In this document: positions 7,559 through 16,243 of the stretch, piece after piece
How positions within the stretch are numbered: the first letter of the stretch is position 1
Layout: every line of letters begins with the position of its first letter
Origin: Lachnospiraceae bacterium M18-1
GTDB lineage: Bacteria; Bacillota; Clostridia; Lachnospirales; Lachnospiraceae
Direction of reading: 5' to 3'
Length of the DNA stretch: 64,000 nt
Assembly (NCBI GenBank): GCA_000403295.2
Contig: KE159611.1
Span: forward strand, 373,849-437,848
The notes under the pieces: model-generated
What the model saw: only the letters and a program-made list of their open reading frames with translations
Database searches by the model: none
What the model was told of the DNA's origin: nothing
Translations under genes and position numbers: made by a program

Positions 7559-9087
7559 ATTATTATCAGACCAGATTTTCTGAGAAATTAAAAGAAGCTC
7601 TGAAAGCGGTCGCGCCGATCATCGGGATCGTACTGCTTTTGAGCTTTACCATTGCGCCCATTCCGCCAAGTATCCTGCTCCTGTTTTTATTTGGGGCGGT
7701 GCTGCTCATCGTCGGCATGATGTTTTTTACGCTGGGAGCGGAACTGTCCATGACCCCCATGGGGGAAAAGGTGGGGACGAAAATGGCAAAGACGATGCAT
7801 CTGGGAACGATTCTTTTCCTGTGCTTTCTGCTGGGATTTGTTATCACCATCTCCGAGCCGGACCTGCAGGTTCTGGCGGAACAGGTTCCGTCCATTCCCA
7901 ATTATACGCTGATACTGGCCGTTGCCTGCGGAGTGGGATTCTTCCTGGTTGTAGCAATGCTCCGAATGTTGTTTTCAAAATCATTATCTTCGCTTTTAAT
8001 CTTTTTTTATATCCTTGTGGCAGTATTGACCCTGTTTGTTCCAAGGGATTTTATCGCTGTCGCATTTGATTCCGGCGGGGTGACTACCGGCCCCATGACA
8101 GTTCCGTTTATCATGGCGCTTGGTATCGGTTTCGCTGCCGTTCGAAGTGATAAACATGCCGAGGACGACAGCTTCGGTCTGGTATCGCTGTGTTCCATCG
8201 GACCGATTCTTGCAGTGCTCCTTCTGGGGCTTCTGTACCATCCTGAGGATGCCGGCTATGTGCCCGCACCGCTTCCGGATATCCAGGATTCCATCGAACT
8301 TTGGCAGCATTTCGCAGGAAATTTTCCTGCATACATCAAAGAGATTGCGATTTCGCTTTTTCCGATCGTCGCATTTTTCGGCGCGTTTCAGATTGTTTCC
8401 CTGAAACTGAAGAAAAAAACCTTATATAAAATACTGATCGGTATCGCAGACACCTATATCGGACTGGTGCTGTTTCTGACCGGAGCAAATGTAGGGTTCA
8501 TGCCTGCCGGTAATCATCTGGGCCAGATGATCGCTGACCTACCCTTCCGTTTCATCCTGATCCCCATCGGCATGGTGATCGGATTTTTCATCGTAAAGGC
8601 GGAGCCCGCAGTCTACGTGCTGATGGACCAGGTGGAGGAAATCACCTCCGGAGCCATACCCGGAAAGGCCATGGGCCTGAGTATGTCCCTGGGCGTCGCC
8701 GCATCGGTAGGGATTGCCATGATCCGTGTGCTGACCGGCGTTTCTATTCTCTGGTTTATTGTGCCAGGGTACATCATCGCGATCTGTCTGTCCTTTTTTG
8801 TACCGAAAATATTTACCGCTATCGCATTTGACTCCGGCGGGGTTGCGTCAGGGCCTATGACCGCCACCTTCCTGCTGCCCTTCGCCATGGGCGCCTGCCA
8901 GGCTGTAGGCGGCAATATCGTCCGGGACGCCTTCGGGATCGTAGCCATGGTCGCCATGACGCCGCTCATCGCCATCCAGATCCTGGGCGCTGTCTACCAG
9001 TTCAAGTCCAGAGCTGTGGAAAGCGCAGAGGCTGCAGGAGCCGCCTACCTCGACACCTGGGGTGACGATGATATTATCGAGCTTTAA
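7555..9087 (+). CDS. DUF1538 family integral membrane protein (duplicated domain)
   Basis: This 510-residue, highly hydrophobic protein has about 12 predicted membrane helices and two homologous halves. The signature of each is FDSGGV(T/A)xGPMT followed by FG(L/I)V, at residues 171-182 and 425-436, in helices near the end of each half. DUF1538 proteins are predicted transporters of unknown substrate and usually sit beside a P-II-type regulator, as here. The start ATG 7555 has GGAAAGG upstream. The conserved Asp, Ser and two Gly residues in each half could form a central ion or substrate site. The C-terminal tail ends in an acidic DDDIIEL. Confidence 0.85.
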   Translation: MNYYQTRFSEKLKEALKAVAPIIGIVLLLSFTIAPIPPSILLLFLFGAVLLIVGMMFFTLGAELSMTPMGEKVGTKMAKTMHLGTILFLCFLLGFVITISEPDLQVLAEQVPSIPNYTLILAVACGVGFFLVVAMLRMLFSKSLSSLLIFFYILVAVLTLFVPRDFIAVAFDSGGVTTGPMTVPFIMALGIGFAAVRSDKHAEDDSFGLVSLCSIGPILAVLLLGLLYHPEDAGYVPAPLPDIQDSIELWQHFAGNFPAYIKEIAISLFPIVAFFGAFQIVSLKLKKKTLYKILIGIADTYIGLVLFLTGANVGFMPAGNHLGQMIADLPFRFILIPIGMVIGFFIVKAEPAVYVLMDQVEEITSGAIPGKAMGLSMSLGVAASVGIAMIRVLTGVSILWFIVPGYIIAICLSFFVPKIFTAIAFDSGGVASGPMTATFLLPFAMGACQAVGGNIVRDAFGIVAMVAMTPLIAIQILGAVYQFKSRAVESAEAAGAAYLDTWGDDDIIEL

Positions 9088-9096
9088 GAACAGCAG

Positions 9097-9153
9097 CAAT
9101 ATGAAAATGCAGAACATGCAAGTTTACTTGCTATGTCATGTATTTTCATATTG
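9097..9153. other. Hairpin between the DUF1538 and P-II genes
   Basis: CAATATGAAAAT at about 9097 is inverted as ATTTTCATATTG near 9153, with an inner CAAGT/ACTTG pair. There is no T-tract. It could attenuate or process the message between the two genes, keeping regulator and transporter at different levels. This is inference from the structure only. Confidence 0.35.
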
Positions 9154-9265
9154 ATATTGGGCGCATGCCCTTTAACCTCAGACAGAAGCTGCTTTTGCTG
9201 CTTATAGTCTGCGCAGCAGACGGGTCTGCTGTTCTGAAGTGCTACTTGCAGAAAGGAGTTTTTTT

Positions 9266-9949
9266 ATGAATGAGCTTTACGTGATGGGGATGATCACTAA
9301 CCGGGGAATCCGAAATAAAATGATCCCGTTTTTTAAAGAAAACCATATCCATGTCACCCTTTCCACCATGGGCGTGGGGACCGCGAACAGCGCCATTCTG
9401 GATTACCTTGGAATGGAAGCCACGGAAAAGACAATCTATTTTGCGTTTGTTACGATGGAGACATGGAAATCATTTAAAAAAGAGCTTTACAGTAAAATGA
9501 AGATCGACATTGCAGGCAGAGGAATCGCATTTCTCATCCCCATGAGCAGTATAGGCGGAAAAAAAGCACTGCAGTATGTTACCATGGAGCAGGAAGTTGT
9601 CGTTGAGGAGGAAAGCACATTGAAGGACACAGAATTTGAACTTCTGATCACCATTGCAAACGGCGGCCATATCGAAACGGTCATGGATGCCGCCAGAAGC
9701 GCCCACGCGCCGGGAGGCACGGTCATTCACGCAAAAGGAACCGGTATGGAGCATGCCAAACGGTTCCTGGGGATCTCTCTTGCGGAAGAGAAGGAAATGA
9801 TATTTATCGTGGTGCGCTCGAAGCATAAAAATGAGATCATGCGTGCCATTATGGAAAAGGCCGGGGCCGGGAGTCCGGCAGGGGGAATCGTCTTTTCCCT
9901 GCCCGTGACGGCTACGGCAGGGCTGAGGCTTTTGGAGGAAGAGGATTAA
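9266..9949 (+). CDS. Tandem-domain P-II family regulator
   Basis: This 227-residue protein contains two P-II-like ferredoxin-fold repeats. The first runs from about 1 to 105 (ELYVMGMITNRGIRNKMIPF through GRGIAFLIPMSSIGG). The second runs from about 118 to 222 (ELLITIANGGHIETVMDAAR through GGIVFSLPVTATAGL). The second has an AHAPGGTVIHAKGTG segment that resembles the T-loop of P-II and ends with a GAGSPAGG turn. The classical P-II family senses 2-oxoglutarate and ATP/ADP; this divergent pair probably senses another ligand and gates the adjacent DUF1538 protein. ATG 9266 has GAAAGGAG upstream. Its stop is followed at once by a palindromic repeat. Confidence 0.85.
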   Translation: MNELYVMGMITNRGIRNKMIPFFKENHIHVTLSTMGVGTANSAILDYLGMEATEKTIYFAFVTMETWKSFKKELYSKMKIDIAGRGIAFLIPMSSIGGKKALQYVTMEQEVVVEEESTLKDTEFELLITIANGGHIETVMDAARSAHAPGGTVIHAKGTGMEHAKRFLGISLAEEKEMIFIVVRSKHKNEIMRAIMEKAGAGSPAGGIVFSLPVTATAGLRLLEEED

Positions 9950-9951
9950 CA

Positions 9952-10040
9952 GTTACAGACATGTCTGATCGAAGTGTGACCTGTAACGATTAGCGGCTGC
10001 AGGTCACACCCCGGCTGATCACTACGATTAACGGGCTGAC
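9952..10040. repeat. Nested family A and family B palindromes
   Basis: GTTACAG at 9952 is inverted as CTGTAAC ending 9987. Overlapping it, GTGTGACCTG at 9975 is inverted as CAGGTCACAC ending 10009. The part from 10000 to 10040 resembles family B (TCACACCCCGGCTGATCAC). The block starts three bases after the stop codon of the P-II gene. Confidence 0.5.
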
Positions 10041-10164
10041 AGGTATTTCGTATATAAATACATTCTTGTATCTTCTGTTCAATCAGCTTATACTGTAGAC
10101 AGGTTGTATACAGCCAGAATGTTTTGCTATTTTCCACGGTACGGAACACAGGAGGCGAAGTTTC

Positions 10165-10545
10165 ATGAGCAAACCAACACCGCAGATTTCTGAGGCGGAA
10201 TTTGAAGTAATGAAGATTGTATGGAAGCGGGCGCCAATCAGCACAAATGAGATTACGGAGCAGCTCTTGAATACTACAGATTGGAGTCCCAAAACGATCC
10301 AGACTCTGATCAAGCGTCTTGTGAATAAGGGAGCGCTTGCTTATGAAAAGCAGGGGCGGATGTTCGTTTATACCCCATTAGTGGAGGAACACGAATATAT
10401 CGGCCAGGAGAGCCGTTCGTTTTTGAAACGATTTTACAACGGAGATCTCTCCGCCATGGTATCCGCATTTATCGAACATGACAGCCTCAGCGACGCAGAA
10501 CTGTCTCACCTCCGCTCACTGCTTTCCAAAAATCCGAAAACGTAA
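10165..10545 (+). CDS. BlaI/MecI/CopY-type transcriptional repressor
   Basis: The protein (126 aa) is a winged-helix regulator of the Penicillinase_R family: SEAEFEVMKIVWKRAPIS, then the recognition helix WSPKTIQTLIKRLVNKGAL and the wing YEKQGRMFVYTPLV. The C-terminal half is helical and would dimerise. In BlaI/MecI systems a membrane protease (BlaR1/MecR1) cleaves the repressor, but no such gene is adjacent, so it may respond differently or act in trans. GGAGG lies upstream of ATG 10165. A terminator follows immediately, so it is a single-gene unit. Confidence 0.88.
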   Translation: MSKPTPQISEAEFEVMKIVWKRAPISTNEITEQLLNTTDWSPKTIQTLIKRLVNKGALAYEKQGRMFVYTPLVEEHEYIGQESRSFLKRFYNGDLSAMVSAFIEHDSLSDAELSHLRSLLSKNPKT

Positions 10546-10580
10546 AAAGGAGGAATGCGATATCACACTCCTCCGTTTTT
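10544..10580 (+). terminator. Terminator of the BlaI-like gene
   Basis: GGAGGA (10549-10554) pairs with TCCTCC (10569-10574) and is followed by GTTTTT. The A-run before it would also let it act on the minus strand for the convergent gene. Confidence 0.7.
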
Positions 10581-10640
10581 GAAAGCAGCACTTTCAAACC
10601 ACTGTTTCGATATTGGATTCAAAGCATCGTACCACCCCAG

Positions 10641-11276
10641 CTACTTCTTTGAGATTTTCTCCCAGACCTCATCGTCAAATCTGCGGTCCTTGTAGTAAAA
10701 CGGCCTGTCCGCTTCCGTGATCTCGCGGATCACCCTGCAGGGATTTCCCGCCGCGCATACATTGTCCGGAATATCCTTTGTCACTACACTGCCAGCTCCG
10801 ATCACCACGTTGTTTCCAATCCTGACGCCCGGAAGAATGACGCAGCTTCCTCCAATCCACACATTGTCCCCGAGTGTCACGGCAATGCCGTATTCATATC
10901 CGGAATTTCTGCTCTCCGGATGGATCGGATGCCCTGCCGTATAGATAGAAACATTCGGCCCGAACAGCACATTTTTTCCAATCGTAATCTTCGCCACATC
11001 CAGCATGATGCATCCTGTGTTGGCATAAAAATTCTCTCCCACTTCAATATGGCTGCCGTATTCGCAATGGAACGGCGGCTCGAAATACACATTTTTGCCG
11101 TGCTTCATTCCGGTCCGGTTCAGGCACTCCATCCCCTTCTCCATTTCAAAAGGCATCACCGTATTGTATTCGCGGATCGCCTTCTTCGTCACGAGCTGCT
11201 TTGCCATTACGCTTTCATCTGAAAAATATGCCATCTCATGATCTCTGCGGTATCTGTTATCCATTTTCATATCCAT
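10641..11276 (-). CDS. Sugar O-acetyltransferase (maltose/galactoside acetyltransferase type)
   Basis: This 211-residue protein has an N-terminal Mac domain (helical, about residues 1-60) and a left-handed beta-helix made of hexapeptide repeats, as in LacA and Maa. The catalytic His is H116 in YTAGHPIHP, and GAGSVVTKDIPDNVCAAGNP closes the helix and binds acetyl-CoA. It acetylates the 6-hydroxyl of a sugar, often for detoxification or export. AAGGAAG precedes ATG 11276. It is divergent from the AraC gene, with about 180 bases between them. Substrate unproven. Confidence 0.88.
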   Translation of the reverse strand: MDMKMDNRYRRDHEMAYFSDESVMAKQLVTKKAIREYNTVMPFEMEKGMECLNRTGMKHGKNVYFEPPFHCEYGSHIEVGENFYANTGCIMLDVAKITIGKNVLFGPNVSIYTAGHPIHPESRNSGYEYGIAVTLGDNVWIGGSCVILPGVRIGNNVVIGAGSVVTKDIPDNVCAAGNPCRVIREITEADRPFYYKDRRFDDEVWEKISKK

Positions 11277-11330
11277 AACTTCCTTTCTTTCTTCTGATAC
11301 GGAATCCTGGAAAATCTGTAATGTCTCTGC

Positions 11331-11359
11331 TTGACAGAAGTACGAATTTTCAATAATAT
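11331..11359 (+). promoter_or_regulatory. Promoter of the AraC-family gene
   Basis: TTGACA at 11331-11336 and TAATAT at 11354-11359 are separated by 17 bases. This is a near-consensus sigma-A promoter about 95 bases before the AraC start. Confidence 0.65.
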
Positions 11360-11453
11360 ATTATTTTAAACAGGATTTTCTTTCAATCCCAAAACGTTCG
11401 AAATATTATAACAATATTTCATAAATCCATTCCGAACAGCAGAGGAAAAAGTT

Positions 11454-12350
11454 ATGGACACCAGATCATTTATCAATCCGGACAGTTCCGAAAAGGTACA
11501 ATATAACACCGAGCATTTTCCCGTCTATGTGAAGCGGGACATTTTATCAACCTATCCCAATTATACGGCGGTCAGCCACTGGCACGACGATATTGAACTG
11601 ATTGCCGTGCTTTCCGGCCATATGCTCTACAATGTCAATGGCGAGGTCACACGGCTTGACGCGGGAAACGGCATTTTTGTGAACGCCCGGCAGCTCCATT
11701 ACGGCTGCTCCAAGGACCGGAGCGAATGTATTTTTATCTGCGTGCTCTTCCACCCCATGCTGCTGTGCACCTCCAGGTATCTGGAGCAAAAGTTTGTGAC
11801 CCCGGTTTTGTCTGACGCCAGCCTGCCCTGGCATTTTCTGGACCGCGGCACGGCGTGGGAGGAACAGGTTCTTTCGGATATCGTAAAAATGTATGGAGTG
11901 CTTACGGAGAATACCGCGGAGTTAAAGCTTCAGAGCCTGGTCTGTGATATCTGGAGCAGTCTTTATCAGAACAGAAGTGTTCACGAGGATGCGCCGCCCG
12001 TGCGGAACCACCATCTCAGCGCGCTCAGGGATATGATCGCATACATCCAGGAGCACTATAAAGAACGGATCAGCCTTGCCGACATCGCCCGGGCCGGAGG
12101 GGTTGGAAAGACAAGCTGCTGCGCCATTTTCCGGCAATTCATCAACCAGACGCCCAATACCTATCTGACCGATTACCGCCTGCGCAGGGGGATGGAACTT
12201 CTGTTGTCTACAAATCTGACGGTTACAGAGATCTGCTATGAGGTTGGTTTTTCCGGAGGAAGCTATTTTACGGAAACGTTTCATAAATATCTGGGGTGCA
12301 GTCCCGGGGAATACCGGAAAAATCATACGGCGCTGCCGGCCTTACAGTAA
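11454..12350 (+). CDS. AraC family transcriptional regulator
   Basis: The 298-residue protein has an N-terminal cupin (HWHDDIELIAVLSGHMLYNV, residues about 43-62, then DAGNGIFVNARQLHY), which usually binds a sugar. The C-terminal AraC DNA-binding domain has two helix-turn-helix units, about residues 198-290: ISLADIARAGGVGKTSC and LTVTEICYEVGFSGGSYF, ending FHKYLGCSPGEYRK. AGAGGAAAAAG lies upstream of ATG 11454. The next gene downstream on the same strand is a MATE exporter with its own promoter, so regulation of that exporter is possible but unproven. Confidence 0.9.
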   Translation: MDTRSFINPDSSEKVQYNTEHFPVYVKRDILSTYPNYTAVSHWHDDIELIAVLSGHMLYNVNGEVTRLDAGNGIFVNARQLHYGCSKDRSECIFICVLFHPMLLCTSRYLEQKFVTPVLSDASLPWHFLDRGTAWEEQVLSDIVKMYGVLTENTAELKLQSLVCDIWSSLYQNRSVHEDAPPVRNHHLSALRDMIAYIQEHYKERISLADIARAGGVGKTSCCAIFRQFINQTPNTYLTDYRLRRGMELLLSTNLTVTEICYEVGFSGGSYFTETFHKYLGCSPGEYRKNHTALPALQ

Positions 12351-12390
12351 CCCATGAATTGCATAGCTGTGCAAAAATCATTTTAGCCTC

Positions 12391-12419
12391 TTGATTTTCA
12401 ACTATCAATGTCCTATACT
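12391..12419 (+). promoter_or_regulatory. Promoter of the MATE gene
   Basis: TTGATT (12391-12396) and TATACT (12414-12419) are 17 bases apart and lie about 47 bases before the MATE start codon. Confidence 0.6.
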
Positions 12420-12465
12420 TTATAGAATGCGACTACTATTAAATTAAGAAGCGGAGGGTCCCGTC

Positions 12466-13815
12466 ATGTCAGATTCTTCATTTACGCTTATGACAGAGGG
12501 TTCTATCGGGAAACGTATTGTTAGATTTGCGTTTCCCCTTTTTTGGGGAAATCTTTTTCAGCAGCTTTATAATGCGGCTGATTCCCTGATCGTCGGCAAT
12601 TTTATCGGAAATTCCGCTCTTGCTGCCGTGAGTTCCTCCGGCAGCCTGATTTTTCTGATGGTCGGCTTTTTCAACGGAATCGCCGTAGGATCCGGTGTTG
12701 TCATTGCCAAACATTTCGGCGCACGGAATACGGAGCAGCTCCGGCTTTCAATCCATACTACCGCCGCCTTCGGTTTGATCTGCGGTTTGATCCTGACCTT
12801 CATCGGTATCTTTGCCGCACCCCAGATTCTGGTACTGATGGGAACCCCGGCCGAAGTTCTGCCCAGCTCCATTACATATTTCCGAATCTATTTTTCCGGA
12901 TCGCTGGCATTTGTGATGTATAACTTTTTTGTCGGGATTCTTCAATCTGTAGGAGACAGCCGTCATCCGTTGATCTATCTCATTATTTCTTCCGTCGTCA
13001 ACATCCTCCTGGATCTGATCCTGATCGGCGGATTTCATTTTAATGTCGGGTCTGCCGCGCTGGCTACCGTGATCTCTCAGTTTATCAGTGCATTTCTGTG
13101 CCTGCGCCAGCTTATGAAAAGCCCGGAGGAATTTCGGCTGGATCTTAGAAAAATGAAATTAAACAAAGAAATATTAAAGCAGATTCTGGATAATGGGATT
13201 CCGGCAGGCTTCCAAAATTCCATTATTTCTGTGGCAAATGTATTCGTCCAGGCCAATATCAACCAGTTTGGCCAGATGGCGGTCGCCGGTTGCGGCGCCT
13301 ATTCCAAGATCCAGGGGTTCGTGTTCCTGCCTATTACCTGCTTTTCACTTGCCCTTACTACCTTCATCAGCCAGAACCTTGGGGCGAAAAAATATGACCG
13401 AGCCCGGCGCGGCGCCGCATTCGGCATTTTCTGTACGATTGCGACCGCAGAACTGATCGGTCTGCTGATCTATGTTGTTGTTCCCTGGCTGATCGCCGCC
13501 TTCAACAATACCCCCGAAGTCATCGCCTTCGGGACAGCGCAGGCCCGCACAGAGACGTTTTTCTTCTTTCTTCTGGCTTTCTCTCACTGTATGGCGGGAA
13601 TCCTTCGGGGCGCCGGTAAATCTGTTGTACCAATGATCATTATGCTGGTCTTCTGGTGTGTAGTACGAATCAGTTATATTACGATCGCGATCCGGATCAT
13701 TCCGGAAATGAAAATTATTTTCTGGGCTTATCCTCTTACATGGGCTCTAAGCTCTGCGGTATTCCTGATCTATTACCTGAAGTCAGACTGGGTGCACGGT
13801 CTGGAATGCTCCTGA
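12466..13815 (+). CDS. MATE family efflux transporter
   Basis: This 449-residue membrane protein has the 12-helix, two-bundle plan of MATE exporters, which expel drugs or metabolites against Na+ or H+. The start FTLMTEGSIGKRIVRFAFPL is the usual DinF/NorM-like N terminus, followed by LFQQLYNAADSLIVGNFIG. The second half opens with GIPAGFQNSIISVANVFVQ. AAGCGGAGGG precedes ATG 12466. It has its own promoter. Substrate cannot be deduced; the upstream AraC regulator hints at inducible expression. Confidence 0.92.
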   Translation: MSDSSFTLMTEGSIGKRIVRFAFPLFWGNLFQQLYNAADSLIVGNFIGNSALAAVSSSGSLIFLMVGFFNGIAVGSGVVIAKHFGARNTEQLRLSIHTTAAFGLICGLILTFIGIFAAPQILVLMGTPAEVLPSSITYFRIYFSGSLAFVMYNFFVGILQSVGDSRHPLIYLIISSVVNILLDLILIGGFHFNVGSAALATVISQFISAFLCLRQLMKSPEEFRLDLRKMKLNKEILKQILDNGIPAGFQNSIISVANVFVQANINQFGQMAVAGCGAYSKIQGFVFLPITCFSLALTTFISQNLGAKKYDRARRGAAFGIFCTIATAELIGLLIYVVVPWLIAAFNNTPEVIAFGTAQARTETFFFFLLAFSHCMAGILRGAGKSVVPMIIMLVFWCVVRISYITIAIRIIPEMKIIFWAYPLTWALSSAVFLIYYLKSDWVHGLECS

Positions 13816-13832
13816 ATGATATGGTATGGGGC

Positions 13833-13866
13833 TGCCGGTCTGCAGGATTTTAAATGCAGAACCGGT
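13833..13866. other. Hairpin between convergent genes
   Basis: CCGGTCTGCA pairs with TGCAGAACCGG around an AT-rich loop, between the MATE gene and the convergent RhaM-like gene. It has no clear T-tract but is placed where a bidirectional terminator would be expected. Confidence 0.4.
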
Positions 13867-13873
13867 CCCGCCC

Positions 13874-14521
13874 CTACGCATGCCACGCCAGCCGCACGCT
13901 TGCCGAATGGTGCTCTCCCGTCAGCCAGTCCACATCGTTGGTGATCCAGTCCATGATCTCAAGCTGGCGGGTTTCCCATTCCACGGTAAATGCCTTGTCT
14001 GCTTCACCGGGCTCCTTTTCCATGGTCGTATCGATCTCGTCATATCCGAAGATATAGCCCCCCGCGCACCAGATGCTGAAATTGCTGTCTGGTCCCCGGG
14101 TAATGGTATCCCCCCGTTTTTCAATCAGCCCGTCGTGCCGTTTCTTGTACTCCTCCTCGCATCCCGGCTTTAATTTGGTCATAAACATTCTGTGACGGAT
14201 CAGCTCCTTGCTTTCCCTCACAATGCCGAAATCCTGATACATCAGCCGCATGGGCTGCCCCGGGACGGAGATCCAGTCGAAGGTCTCTTCTATCTTTCCG
14301 GTCAATTCCTTTTTTACCGCTTCCTCCTTTTGGGAAAGCGGCCTGCCATCTGCAGTCTCATAATACCCGAAGATCAAAGCCTCCGCATTCCAGATACTGA
14401 AATTTTTCACCTGATTCCGGTCCAGAAATGCGGTCAGCTCCGGCCAAATACGGCCCAGCCTTTCGCGGTATTCGTCCATCTGTCCTTCTTTTACTTTCAT
14501 TGCAAATGTGTGTCGTTCCAT
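13874..14521 (-). CDS. Tandem L-rhamnose mutarotase-like (RhaM/DUF718) protein
   Basis: The protein (215 aa) contains two RhaM-type alpha-beta barrel repeats fused head to tail. Each begins with a His-containing segment (ERHTFAMKVKEGQMDEY at 2-18; IRHRMFMTKLKPGCEEEY at 108-125) and has FSIW followed by IFGY, at 41-44/50-53 and 148-151/157-160. RhaM enzymes interconvert anomers of L-rhamnose as dimers of about 104 residues, so a fused pair would mimic the dimer. No rhamnose genes are near, so the substrate is open. AGGAGAG precedes ATG 14521. The start overlaps the end of the kinase gene upstream by 25 bases. Confidence 0.75.
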   Translation of the reverse strand: MERHTFAMKVKEGQMDEYRERLGRIWPELTAFLDRNQVKNFSIWNAEALIFGYYETADGRPLSQKEEAVKKELTGKIEETFDWISVPGQPMRLMYQDFGIVRESKELIRHRMFMTKLKPGCEEEYKKRHDGLIEKRGDTITRGPDSNFSIWCAGGYIFGYDEIDTTMEKEPGEADKAFTVEWETRQLEIMDWITNDVDWLTGEHHSASVRLAWHA

Positions 14522-15012
14522 GGTTCTCTCCTCTTTTTCAAAAACTCTTCCGCCGCCTCCCTGGATTGAAATACGATGACCTCTTTTTCCGGATATTCCC
14601 GGAGAATACGCTGTATTTCCGGCCGATATTGTGAGGGAAAGTTTTTTACAAATTCCAGAAATTCTTCATCCCATTCGTTCTCGATCCAGGGCATATCACA
14701 GCGCGGCCTGCCGAAACGCGACTCGATCCCCTGCAGGCAGACTTCCAGCGGATAGTCCAGCCAGAATACGGTATCACACTGGTCCAGACGCAGCGGAAGC
14801 GTTCTTGCGTAGTTGCCGTCAATGATCCACTGGTCCTGCACCAGGATCTGGTTCAGCTTTTCATCAAATTCTTCCGCAGAACAGGTCGTCTTATCGGGCC
14901 TGTGGTAGATCATGTCCAGATAAAACAACGGCAGGCCGGTTATGTTCTGCAGTTTCCTGGAAAATGTGCTCTTTCCGGCTCCCGGAGAGCCGATCACTAT
15001 TATTTTTTTCAT
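14497..15012 (-). CDS. Small P-loop kinase (adenylate kinase / DNA topology modulation protein FlaR-like)
   Basis: The 171-residue protein carries a Walker A loop GSPGAGKS at residues 8-15, then FYLDMIYHRPDKT and the pattern WIIDGNYARTLPLRL, typical of the small nucleotide kinase-like proteins annotated as topology modulation proteins. FWLDYPLEVCLQGIESR is the lid region. ATG 15012 is chosen for its GAGGAG box; the in-frame ATG at 15036 has none. The stop lies inside the following RhaM-like gene (25-base overlap), so the two are translated together. The phosphate acceptor is unknown. Confidence 0.8.
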   Translation of the reverse strand: MKKIIVIGSPGAGKSTFSRKLQNITGLPLFYLDMIYHRPDKTTCSAEEFDEKLNQILVQDQWIIDGNYARTLPLRLDQCDTVFWLDYPLEVCLQGIESRFGRPRCDMPWIENEWDEEFLEFVKNFPSQYRPEIQRILREYPEKEVIVFQSREAAEEFLKKRREPWNDTHLQ

Positions 15013-15036
15013 AGATTTCTCCTCACGGGTTACCAT

Positions 15037-15477
15037 TCACAGAATCCTCATATCGCTGACAATCTCGTTATATACGGAGCTTCCGTCCAGCGTCGTTCCA
15101 AATGTATCCACCCAGGCCGGAATATAACCGCATCGGGAGGCTACCATCTGCGAGCCGAGATTCGTTACGGACGCAGAGTAAAAAGGGAGGATCTTTCTGG
15201 CCGTCAATTTCTCTGTCAGCCGCCTGACCAAATAAGTCCCCAGCCCGGCATTTCTGCAGCTTTCCGCCACATCCACTCCGACCTCCCACAGTCCCTCCAC
15301 GCAAGAGCCTGCGGCACCCGCGGCGCCCACGATCCTTTCTCTGTCCCTTGCGATGCAGACCGCGCGGGTAGGCGTAGAACCGTCCGCCTCAAATTCCAGA
15401 GAATTACCGAATCCGGTCAGCCCCCGAAGTGATGAATCCCCAAACTGTGCTGCAACACGGTTTGGGGATTCGCTTCT
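15037..15477 (-). pseudogene. GNAT acetyltransferase, N-terminally truncated
   Basis: From about residue 30 the reading matches the C-terminal catalytic half of a GNAT: RERIVGAAGAAGSCVEGLWE, then VGVDVAESCRNAGLGTYLV (acetyl-CoA loop RNAGLG) and PFYSASVTNLGSQMVASRCG. Intact relatives carry over 100 further residues at the N terminus. Here that part is absent and the reading runs into a hairpin at 15434-15471 and then ISAs1-derived DNA. No ribosome site precedes the possible starts. It is most likely the leftover of a gene cut by the insertion sequence, although expression from a chance start is possible. Confidence 0.55.
15434..15471. repeat. Perfect 12-bp hairpin
   Basis: GAATCCCCAAAC (15434-15445) is perfectly inverted at 15460-15471 around a 14-base loop, without a T-tract. 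It marks the point where homology of the truncated GNAT ends. Confidence 0.6.
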
Positions 15478-15562
15478 TGTCCGCATGGACTTGTGATTTC
15501 TTTTTGCCTATTGGCATTATAGCATATGCAAAAACTTTTTTCAATATGCTTTTAAATTGTTT

Positions 15563-16237
15563 TCAGAATAAACGCACGAACAGGTTACTGCCTATTTTGT
15601 TACGGATCCGCTTCATGCTCCTATGATAGTAAACTTTCAACAACTTTATAATGAACATGACAAACCTTCTGACCAGACCAAGATTGTGTATCCCGTTTTT
15701 CTCTTTTGAACGCAGTTGATCTTCTTTGAATACGATATCAAGCACCCAATGCAGGCCATTTTCGATATTCCAATGCCGACGCGCAACAATTGCGAACAGT
15801 TTTGCGGTTGCTTTCTGCGTATTCATGGCATCCGCAGTCACCACACAGCCTCTGCAGTCTATTTGTTTCATGACTTTCTGCATTTCCGGAATCTCATTGC
15901 TCTTTTCGTCAATCCGCGTGGAAGAAAGGCTGATTCCCCATTATGTTGACATCACATTAAATTCATTGAGGTTCCGCCTTTGTGTGGGATCTTTGCTGTT
16001 CTTTTTTCCGGTATTGTGGGTTTCTTTTCCATCCGCCGCAATCACATCTCTGATATAACAGTCCAGCTTCATCAAGGAATAGTTTGTTAGAAAGAAATTT
16101 CTATAGTATGGGGCAGGACATTTGGCGTGACTGCGCTTTTCTTTAACGACATTATGTCTTTCCATAAATTCATCCAGGCTGCGGGGTATATGGTCTGCAC
16201 TTCGTTTTGGTCGCTTCTGGACGTACGCCGCTGCCAT
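15563..16237 (-). mobile_element. ISAs1-family insertion sequence remnant
   Basis: Two pieces of an ISAs1 (H-repeat type) DDE transposase are readable on the minus strand. The upstream piece has LDCYIRDVIAADGKE (first catalytic Asp) and ends NVMST at an in-frame TAA. The frame continues as WGISLSSTRIDEKSNEIPEM, then CRGCVVTADAMNTQKATAK (second Asp). After this the protein jumps directly to RRHWNIENGLHWVLD, skipping roughly 60-100 residues present in intact relatives. With a nonsense codon, an internal deletion and no complete ends it cannot transpose. It lies between the truncated GNAT and an oxidoreductase. Confidence 0.75.
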
Positions 16238-16243
16238 TTCGTT

